Source: Cliona cf. orientalis (taxonomy: Eukaryota; Porifera; Demospongiae; Clionaida; Clionaidae). Taken from it: a stretch of DNA of 64,000 bases. The notes beneath the pieces were generated by a model. It did no database searches. It was not told the origin of the DNA and saw only the letters and a program-made list of their open reading frames with translations. The DNA is taken from positions 9,281,029 to 9,345,028 of the forward strand of contig OZ005692.1 in assembly GCA_963930775.1 (NCBI GenBank), written 5' to 3'. The translations under genes were made by a program, and so were the position numbers. This document shows, one piece after another, positions 51,494 through 64,000 of this stretch (positions within the stretch are counted from its first letter, which is position 1; every line of letters begins with the position of its first letter).

Positions 51494-52811
51494 GCACTGT
51501 TGCATATGGTGGTCATTGATGTGCATCATATCATCAACTATCATTGTTTTCGGACTTGCAACAACTTTCTTGTATACAAGTAATGCTACGAAGGAAATTC
51601 GTCAGATGGAGCCGAAAGAATCATCTGATTCAGAAATCTACAGCAACGATTTCAGTGCAGTTACAATTAATATTGATGGTCATGAGACAACTGAGATGTC
51701 ATTTGATATTGCAGTCGACGAAGATTTTCATGCCCTTTTACCGAGAGCTGCTTACTTTGACAAACGAGCGCGTGATAAACACAAAAGCACTGTTGTAGTT
51801 CTAACCCATTTATCAGGTGATGTGAAGCTGGTAGCCTGCAAAGTCAACGGTAGTTTAACTCGATCGTTTGCAATCAGGCCTCTGAGTGTTACTCCATGGA
51901 TTCATTACAAGTTCAATTGCACACATGACAATGTTTTAATACACTGCTACGATGTCCCAGCTCCACACATTATCAACAATGGTGACGTGTTTATTGTGTA
52001 TAAAAATCCTGAGAATGAATCAGAGTTTGTATCTGTACGATCCGAGTACCCACTATTTGTCCCAAAAGAAAGAAAATCGAGTTCAACAGTCATGGTTTGT
52101 ACGACTGTGTTCGATACACCACCACACTTTGGAGCATGGATACGCTATCAAAAGACTCTGGGGGTGGATATGGTCCGCATCAATGCTGACGAGTCATTCC
52201 TCTCTAGTGGCGCATTTAACGACACGTTCTTTCTCGAGTCACTTGAAAACGGATTCATTCAGCTGCAAGTGTGGAAGGACCACCTTCCTCCAGGAGCACT
52301 CTTCTACCATTCTCAGGCACTCTTTTACCAAGACTGTCTCTATCGCTACTTAGGAGTGTACGACTACTGCATGTGTGCAGATACAGACGACTTCCTGGTT
52401 TTGAGAGATAAGAGAATTCCCGGTATCCATGAACTCGTCAAAAGAATATTTGTTAGAAATCGGAGACAGGTAATGAACACCGCTATCCTACAGTGGATAA
52501 GACATTTAGAACCTGCCGAAGGATTTAATCCACCCGAAGAGGAGATAAAGGATGGCAATTTGATACGATACATGAGTACCACGAAAGGCGAAAATGAAGG
52601 AAAATTCAGGACGAAATCCATATACAAACTTTCGGCAATGGACGAACTTGGCATACACGAGTCGGTGCAGTTCTTGACGACAGGAACGACTAAACCACGG
52701 AATCTATGGAAACTATGCGCAGGGGTCCGTGAGACTAGTGCGTATGTGGCGCACATAAGGAAGAAACCAAAATCCATGGATAGAGGGTTAAAATTCTGCT
52801 CCGATGTATAG
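51494..52811 (+). CDS. Glycosyltransferase family 92 (DUF23) protein
   Basis: The open frame gives 430 residues from ATG 51519 (MCIISSTIIVFGLATTFLYT). An acceptor TATACAG just before 51494 and the upstream-encoded HCCIW, which matches TCCIW of the paralogue at 36059, show that the exon begins at 51494 and that a small first exon with the true ATG lies upstream, not placed with confidence. Type II anchor, short stem, then the GT92 domain: MVCTTVFDTPPHFGAWIRYQ, GVDMVRI, FYHSQALFYQDCLYRY, ADTDDF (about 52377-52394, DxD-like metal/sugar-nucleotide site), ending KFCSDV. It is probably a Golgi galactosyl- or related transferase; donor and acceptor are not deducible. The reading frame is intact, unlike the paralogue. 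Confidence 0.88.
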
Positions 52812-53126
52812 GGTTATTTATTTATTTATTTTTTATAAATCTGGTCTCTTGAAATATTATCATCACGTGTCTTCCAATGACCATTACCTACTCTACTCAC
52901 ATGGCATGGGGTCTTGGATTGGTAAGGGTCGTCAAATTTGGCCACGCATAATACATGTATAATAACTAGTACTGGCATGCTTTTGTGACATGATCCCACT
53001 AAATCTCCTCTGCTGCTAATTGACAATAAGAATTATTATTATTATTAGTAGCTTAATTAATTAATACAAACACAAATTTAAGATAGCCTAATAATAATAA
53101 TTAATAGGGGCAAGAGAGAGAGAGAG
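52812..53126. other. Spacer between convergent GT92 and PPP1R14-like genes
   Basis: Non-coding, with TTATTTATTTATTTT just after the GT92 stop. The two genes converge here. Confidence 0.6.
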
Positions 53127-57830
<4,704 letters not shown>

Positions 57831-57839
57831 TGCATACAC

Positions 57840-58385
57840 CTGAGAGCCAAGTAGAACTGTCCAAATATCTAAAACTGAAACATGATTTAGAGAGAGAGCA
57901 GGAATAATTTAAAGTTTAAAGTTTTTAGCCACTGTTAAAGAAGCTTGCACAAATTACGTACATCTGAGCAGTCACTCGAACAATTATTGAGCGAATATCG
58001 GATATGCGATCACCTTGCTAACTAGCTCTAATTATTATCTACAGTACATTCCAATACATGCTTGAACGTGCAGCACACTGTCAGAATGGATCCAGCCAGC
58101 GAAGGGGAACATGCATGATTCATACAACGTGTTCTGCGTGAGCGATCGCCTTTCGCGATCGAAGCTCAACTCACCTTGGATTCACCTGAAACCCCTTTTC
58201 AAAATGTCTCCACTCACAGACTGGACAAAGGCTGGACACAGTTCATGGTACACAACTGCCACGCCCTGTATACTTGCATTGGAGTGGCCGTGGGCGGGTC
58301 CGGTCCTCAATTAATCATGACGTAATGATTACGATTAATTAGAACAGTTACCACGACAACTGAAAAGTAAACACATGAGGGTCAC
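57840..58385. promoter_or_regulatory. Head-to-head promoter region of PPP1R14-like and IFT43
   Basis: About 550 bases separate the two divergent start codons. The region contains GCGATCGCCTTTCGCGATCG near 58140. No TATA box like those of the receptor array is seen. A shared promoter is inferred only from geometry. Confidence 0.4.
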
Positions 58386-58511
58386 ATGACTTCAAAAGAG
58401 GAGATGGAAGATCAAGACGAGAGTGGACTGCAACAGTACCCGCAGCTACACCAACCAGAGCCTCTGGTAAGTTTATGAGCAGTAATTATTGTGTATGCAC
58501 AGTCTCCACCT

Positions 58512-58542
<31 letters not shown>

Positions 58543-61500
58543 CTCCCTCCCTGCCTCCTCAGGATGAACCCCCTCAGGTGAGAAAAACAGGTGGGTGGGC
58601 TGATGAGACTTTTGGAAGAGAGAAAGGAAAAAGGAAAAGGGACCAAGTTGAGGAAGAGTAAGTTTATTTTGGCCTCAAAAGATGCAAGCACCACTGCATG
58701 CACAAACCTTACATGTCATTGTACGGGGGAATTTAAATTATGGGGAGGTTCCTTCCTGCTAGACTAAACAAATTTTTTTATCATTTGTGTACATGATATT
58801 GATTGTAGTTTTACTCCATAGGCTGTTTTGTAGCAGCTATTAGCAATCGGGCCCCAAGGTTACTGGCAAATTTTACAGATAATGGGGATATTAAAGATGC
58901 TTCTCTCCCCCTCTCCCCCCCCCCCCCCCCCCCTCCCTTGTTCTCTCTCTCCTTCTCTCTCTTTCTCTCTCTCTCCCTCCCCTCACTTTACACCAGTGAG
59001 CGACTAAAGGTTCAAGATGACTCCGATGACGGTAGGCAATTACACAGTACACAATATTTGGAGCAGATTGATAGTTATTATCAATTTTGTTGAATGCTTC
59101 TATGCTCAGACATTCCCATCATCCCTGACATTGAAGAGCTGCAAGAGGAAGAGCTGACAACTCAGTTAGCAGCACCTCCATCGTGAGTGCACAACGTGTG
59201 TGTGTGTGTGTGTGTAATTGTCTAGCAATCAAAATTATATAGGTACATGTAATCTATCAGCTATGGGATGAGGGTACACATGGCCATGCATATCATGAAA
59301 CTGCTGTGCGTGTGTGTATTTCTGTTTTGTGCATGTGTGAGAATGTCTTGTCAGCTTGGCATGTGCCTTATCATCAACTCTTTGTGTATAGCTGGATGCA
59401 GATTACAGTAATTGAATTTGTGTTTACACTAAATTGAGTAACTGTTTCCAAGTCGTAAGCAGGTGTTAGAAATGAACAAGCACCTGATCCACAAGCACAT
59501 TGACTGTGCACTTATGTAGTGTAGTGTACACGCACTATACGACAACCTACACAATGTACTGTCTCCATGGAGCGCTCTATGTATAGTACTATACATGTGA
59601 GAAGTTTTCGCCAGGAGATAATTTCGCCATATTCACCCCTGCTTTGGCGTAAATTAATTCTTATCACGCTATTTTTTGTCCTTTGTAATGATATTACATA
59701 GAAGATATGGCACATTGGTAAACATTTCTATAATACAAAGGTAGCTAGGCTTGGCAAAATGTTCATCCAGTGGAAATTTTCACATAATTATAAAGTAGTG
59801 TTCAACACTCCCAAGTGATGTAGTCCCTGTTCCTCCAACATACAGTGTGTCAGTGACGAGGGTGGCTACCTACAAGCAGCTGGACTCTGACCTCCACAAG
59901 CATGCTGGACTATTTATGCTGGTGAGTTTTGGAAGCATCCAGTGTACTTTAAGTGCACTGAGCTGCTCGTATTGTGTCTAAAATTCTCTTGTGTGACTAA
60001 AGCTTTAAGACATTGAACATTTCATCTTTTACAGGATGGAGAGATTGATTTGAAGCTGTTAGCCAAGGTGCTATCGCCAGAACCAGAGGTCACTGAGGTG
60101 AGAGTGTAATTGCTTAATTTTCTCACCCCCCAGAGCCCACCCTCGAGAAAAAGAGAGGGGGGGGCCTGGGGTATGGAGCTTAATCTGTGCCAAAAATGCA
60201 ACTTCAGCTAAAGCTACCACTACTGCTACTTCATCCTAATTCGCTACACCATCTGCTACTGCATCCGCGTTTCGCTGTCCGCTACTGCATCCGCATTCAG
60301 CTGTCCACTACTGTGTCCGCTACCGAGTCCGCTACTGCATCCGCATTCGGCCGTCCGCTACCGAGTCCGCTACTGCATCCCCATTCAGCCTTCCGGATCC
60401 GCTACTGCATCAGTATTTAGCCGTCCGCTGCTGTGTCCACTAGACTCAGATCCATTAAAGCGCATGTGCATAATATTTAATATAAGATTGTACCTCGCAA
60501 GCGAAGTTCTCGCACGCAGCATAATATACGTGGCATGTATCAATGGTGACGATGGTTACTAGCTATATTATAGAGATCTAAAATCTGTGTGCTATATATA
60601 TTATACTACCGTATAGCCGGAAATATTGGCGGGCATTAAATTTGGCGGTTGAGCCCAAAATCGCTATTGAAAGAATATTGGCGGATTTAAATTTGGCGGT
60701 TCGGTACGGGATCGCCATACGTATATATATGAGTAGGAAATTTTGGCGGATTTTAATTTGGCGGTTGTAATAATAGACCGCCAAACCGCCAAATTTAATT
60801 CCCCGCCAAATTTTCCGGCTATACGGTATTATAGCTACACAAATTGCTGAACAGTCGACGTTCACACTTTTATATTCTTGCCAGGTAATTATTTGTTCAT
60901 GCACAGTCTTACCATAACATGCATGGCCTGCAGTGGTGGGCGTGGCTTCCATATCCTCTATAATCATTATAGTAACCATCTTTTTACAATGGCAACAACC
61001 AAATGGGGGACGAAGCTATTAACCGTCACCATTGATGCATGTCACGTCTGTTATGCTGCGTGCAAGAACTTCACTCGCAAGGTACAATCTTGTACGCGCA
61101 TGCGCTTTAACGTATCGGAGTCCACACAGATACAGTAGCGGACTCAGTAGCGGACGGCTGAATGCGGATGAAGCCTGTAGCGGACTCGGTAGCGGACACA
61201 GTAGCGGACGGCTGAATGCGGATGCAGTAGCGGACAGCGAAACGCGGATGCAGTAGCAGAGGGTGTAGCGAATTAGGATGATGTAGCAGTAGTGGTAGCT
61301 TTAGCTGAAGTTGTATTTTTGGCACAAATTAAGCTCCATACTGGGGACATTGGAGCGTTTTCTTGGGGATTGTTGTACAGAGCATGTTCATCTACCGTAT
61401 ACGTAGGAATTTTCGCCAGGAGAAAATTTTTTTGTCCTGGGGAGGATATGACCACCAAATTTTCTACAATACATGCATGGGCTTGGCAAAATTTTTATCC

Positions 61501-61774
61501 AGCAAAATTTTTTCAAGAATACAGCATCTTTTGCATTCATAATAATTATTATGTTATGTGTATGACTTTTCAGTTTGTTCTTTCGAAATTTTTTTTTCAT
61601 GATACCCTGTAGGAGGACAAACGGTGGGAGTGGAATCGACTCTTTGCTGAGATGTCCCCTCACATTCAGGAGGTGTGGGACCGTGCAACTGGGACAAACC
61701 TCTCTCATGGGAAAGATGGCTTATCGAGTATACTTAGCGGCATTTTATCAGAAAAATCAACTATATCTTCATAA
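58386..61774 (+). CDS. IFT43: Intraflagellar transport protein 43 (IFT43)
   Basis: Seven exons: 58386-58466, 58563-58657, 58997-59031, 59110-59182, 59846-59921, 60035-60097, 61613-61774. All are GT-AG, phases agree, and the protein is 194 residues (human IFT43 is about 208). Diagnostic blocks: GGWADETFG, DIPIIPDIEELQEEEL, AAPPS, YKQLDSDL, DGEIDLKLLAKVLSPEPEV, and EDKRWEWNRLFAEMS. IFT43 is a small subunit of the IFT-A complex, which drives retrograde transport in cilia and entry of membrane cargo; it binds IFT121/WDR35. The ATG at 58386 is chosen because it is the first in frame after the divergent promoter. Intron 6 (1.5 kb) holds a large inverted repeat with a nested MITE. The stop lies 157 bases from the end of the convergent kelch gene. 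Confidence 0.93.
58508..58562 (+). repeat. IFT43: CT-rich tract joined to the acceptor of IFT43 exon 2
   Basis: CT repeats and CCCT units run straight into the CCTCAG acceptor. Confidence 0.85.
58905..58996 (+). repeat. IFT43: C/CT tract joined to the acceptor of IFT43 exon 3
   Basis: A poly-C stretch, then CT repeats, ending at the CACCAG acceptor. Confidence 0.85.
60165..61347. mobile_element. 1.2-kb long-arm inverted-repeat element in IFT43 intron 6
   Basis: Two arms of roughly 350-400 bases in opposite orientation (about 60165-60560 and 60990-61347). Shared marks include ATGGAGCTTAA, GCCAAAAATGCAACTTCAGC, AAGATTGTACCT and TCAATGGTGACG. Each arm contains a minisatellite of the type CCGCTACTGCATCCGCATTC. 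A GGCGG-family MITE is nested between the arms. Reading frames in the arms are repeat artefacts. Confidence 0.8.
60607..60828. mobile_element. Fold-back MITE, family GGCGG, copy d
   Basis: Starts TACCGTATAGCCGGAAATAT and ends TTTTCCGGCTATACGGTA. The best-preserved copy, nested in the long-arm element. Confidence 0.85.
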
Positions 61775-61930
61775 TAGATTTAGCAGACTAATAGTTACAC
61801 TGATGAAATTCTAATGCACAAGGAAAAATAATAGTAAAATTCAAGATTATCTACTTCTAGCTGGTGATCCTGTAGTTGGAGGATTGTAGGGGTCACTTAG
61901 GGCTATATAGTACTAGACTGATATTGCTGG

Positions 61931-64000
61931 TCACGTGGTTAGTTGGAGGGTTCCTTTATAGACAGTATTCATATCCTTGGATCCATCACTGCCTCCAATC
62001 ATTAAAATCTCCAATGGTGATAGCACACTGACAGTGGTCAACAGCCGCAGCTCAGGCAAACTACCAACATGTACCCAAGAGTCAATGGAGGGGGAGTACA
62101 TGTGAATAGTGTTCTCTTCTCCTCCTATGGTGATTAGTAGGCCAGCTAGGGAGGTTATAGCCGTTTTATTTGTTGGTATATCTGGTAGCGTCTTCCAAAG
62201 TGGCGCGTGCTCATCAACATCACTATTGGCCTCGTGTGTGTCATTGGCTGGTACTGCATTCCTCATGAGCTCGGAAATTGACGAGCATACAACCTGGCTA
62301 TAGGTAGCACCGACTCTTATGCCTCCAGTGAAGTAAATGCAAGAATTGAGAACAACTCCGGACATGTTTTGTACAGCTAGTGGCAACTTGTTGGCTCTGC
62401 ACCACTGTGATTCCTTCACTTTGAATACTTCTACGATATTACCTGTCGTATTTTCTGACACTTTTCTCTCCCCCTTACGAGAATAACCACCTGCTACAAT
62501 TAGTGCATGCTCCAGACTGAGTACCACTGTGGAGCTTCTTGCTGTGGGCATAGGTGGGTAAGCTTTTCTCCATCTTCCTGTGCTCTCGATAAACACATAC
62601 AAATCATTTATGCGTTCACGTGAGGGTCTTTGCTTGGCTCCTCCAACTGCTATGAGGTTACCTTCGATGTGGCCAAGACCGAAATGTCGGAAATTGAAAG
62701 GTGGGAGTGCAGACCACTGATCTTGAAGTGGATCATAACAATAAACAGTACATTCATCTTTCTCTGATGTTACTGCTCCACCAAAGTACACTTTGCCATT
62801 CACTACAGTCGAATTTCCTGTTGATATCTCCATTGGTATGTCAGCACACTTGCTCCATACGATCCTGGTCTGAAAGGACTACATAAAAAATTGACATTGT
62901 ATTCATAATCATCTGCTACAGCATAATAATAATATTTCAGCTTAAGTGAGTACCCTTGTTGTACTTCGGATAGGATTCAATATCAGGTTCAAAGTATTAT
63001 GAGTGATCATACTCATGTTGAAGCTTGGCCGAGTGGTGATTCGCAAAATAAATACCACAATGCATCTATGACTAATCAGAGAGATAGTAGTTGTTCTCTC
63101 AAGCTATAAAACTACTACAGCGGCAAAAATGTTAGCATGCCATCCATACATGTTCACCTATCATCTATAATATATTATACTGCACATACATCTGTGGAAT
63201 AATAGTTAATTGAATTCAAACCCCACTGGCAATATCATAATTATTATGTTTATCATGTCATGCATCCACCCATAAACAAAGACACACCCCATGCAGCCAG
63301 TAATGAAATTTTGAACTTTTGGGGGTGGGTGATCAATTCCCATGGCAATAGCAGATTATGTCCATACCTGTTGAGTAGTTGCTAGAAACCGTCTTGCTGC
63401 AGTTAGCTGTTCACTCATCCCTGAGATAGTAACATCCTTTTGCTGCAAAATCCCAGCCTTGATTTCAAGCTCTGAATTCTTGCATGCTATTACGTCATCC
63501 TTTGCTGCCAAAGAGCTCTTGAAGCGTTCCTCGTTTCCTTTCAAAATATGGACCTCAGCTTGAAGTGCCAAATTTTGGGCACTAGCCTTCTTATGGAGAT
63601 CCCTTTCTTCTTCAAGAGCATGCTCGATTCGTTGCTTTTCCTCGGCAAACACTTCCTGCTGTTTCTTTCTTTCTTGATGGTGTTTTTCCTCGAATGATTT
63701 TAGAGAGGCATTCATTTCTTTGCTGTATTTGGTCATTTGGGCAGCTAATACTTCCTTTTCATTCTGTGCACTTCTTGCACTCCGTGATATTGATTGCTTT
63801 TCTGCTTCCAAGCCTTGAATTTGTGACACTAGGTCTTCAATGAGCAGTCTTTGCTGCTCAACCTCGGCTGAGAGGGCCAGTTTCACTTGATTGAATTTTT
63901 CAGATTTTTGAATGTCATTTCTTTGCATTTCTTCCTCGAAGATAGCCATTTGCTTCTCCTTTTGTTTCATTGCTTCAAATTCTTTCTTTTGATCTGATAT
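61931..64000 (-). CDS. Coiled-coil plus kelch-repeat protein (5' partial)
   Basis: Two exons on the minus strand: 64000-63368 (continuing beyond the window) and 62869-61931, joined in phase 0 (LATTQQ then TRIVWSKCADIP). The upstream part is a long charged coiled coil of more than 200 residues rich in E, K, Q and heptad leucines. The downstream 312 residues hold about five kelch repeats with the GG plus W/Y pattern (VYFGGAVTS, LIAVGGAKQ, LIVAGGYSR, IYFTGGIRV, LLITIGGEE, ILMIGGSDG), expected to fold as a beta-propeller for protein binding. The partner and role are unknown. The stop is at 61931-61933, tail to tail with IFT43. The true N-terminal domain lies outside the window, so a RING, BTB or other module cannot be judged. 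Confidence 0.85.

Noticed and set aside
60187-60420. Open frame MPKMQLQLKLPLLLLHP and its mirror at 61107-61325
   Set aside because: It occurs in both arms of an inverted repeat and consists of minisatellite translation.

Overview
The window is eukaryotic nuclear DNA, most likely from a sponge (Porifera, probably a demosponge). The evidence is short GT-AG introns of about 80-1500 bp, an animal-type DNAH1 axonemal dynein, IFT43, a PPP1R14-like phosphatase inhibitor, a family of large beta-helix/multi-pass receptors often seen in sponges and other early-branching invertebrates, and very many short inverted-repeat elements. The phylum is an inference from gene content; no species marker was identified.

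Layout. (1) 1-15719: four head-to-tail copies of a 4.1-kb unit, each a single-exon gene for a secreted-N-terminus, multi-pass membrane protein (pectate-lyase-like beta-helix repeats, Cys-rich module, about 8-9 membrane segments, conserved EPLL tail). Copy 1 is cut by the window edge, copy 3 has a nonsense codon, and copy 4 carries a 249-bp in-frame internal duplication. Copies 2-4 have the same TATAAATAGC box before the start. (2) 16068-34467: 36 exons encoding the C-terminal 2413 residues (AAA2 to C-terminus) of DNAH1. The tail, linker and AAA1 exons are not in the window, so the array lies either in a >16-kb intron, beside a 5'-truncated gene, or at an assembly join. (3) 34855-37412: GT92 glycosyltransferase gene broken by one nonsense codon. 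(4) 39121-43902: a fifth, divergent beta-helix receptor, interrupted by a ~326-bp inverted-repeat element. (5) 43903-51493: gene-poor, built largely of inverted-repeat elements. (6) 51494-52811: intact GT92 glycosyltransferase. (7) 53127-57830 (minus): PPP1R14/CPI-17-like inhibitor in four exons, head-to-head with (8) IFT43 at 58386-61774 (plus, seven exons). (9) 61931-64000 (minus): coiled-coil plus kelch-repeat gene, running off the edge and convergent with IFT43.

The most unusual signal is in the repeats. At least ten different short fold-back families share the same terminus (TA-CCGTA...TACGG-TA), and most are filled with many copies of their own family-specific 7-12-base motif. Other notable points are long CT or C tracts just upstream of 3' splice sites in five introns of two genes, a 51-bp perfect hairpin flanked by a 9-bp target duplication, and mosaic sequence between array copies 1 and 4 that indicates gene conversion or unequal exchange.

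DNAH1 and IFT43 both serve cilia. PPP1R14 proteins control myosin phosphatase. The receptors and GT92 enzymes act at the cell surface or in the secretory pathway. Nothing suggests these genes form one pathway.
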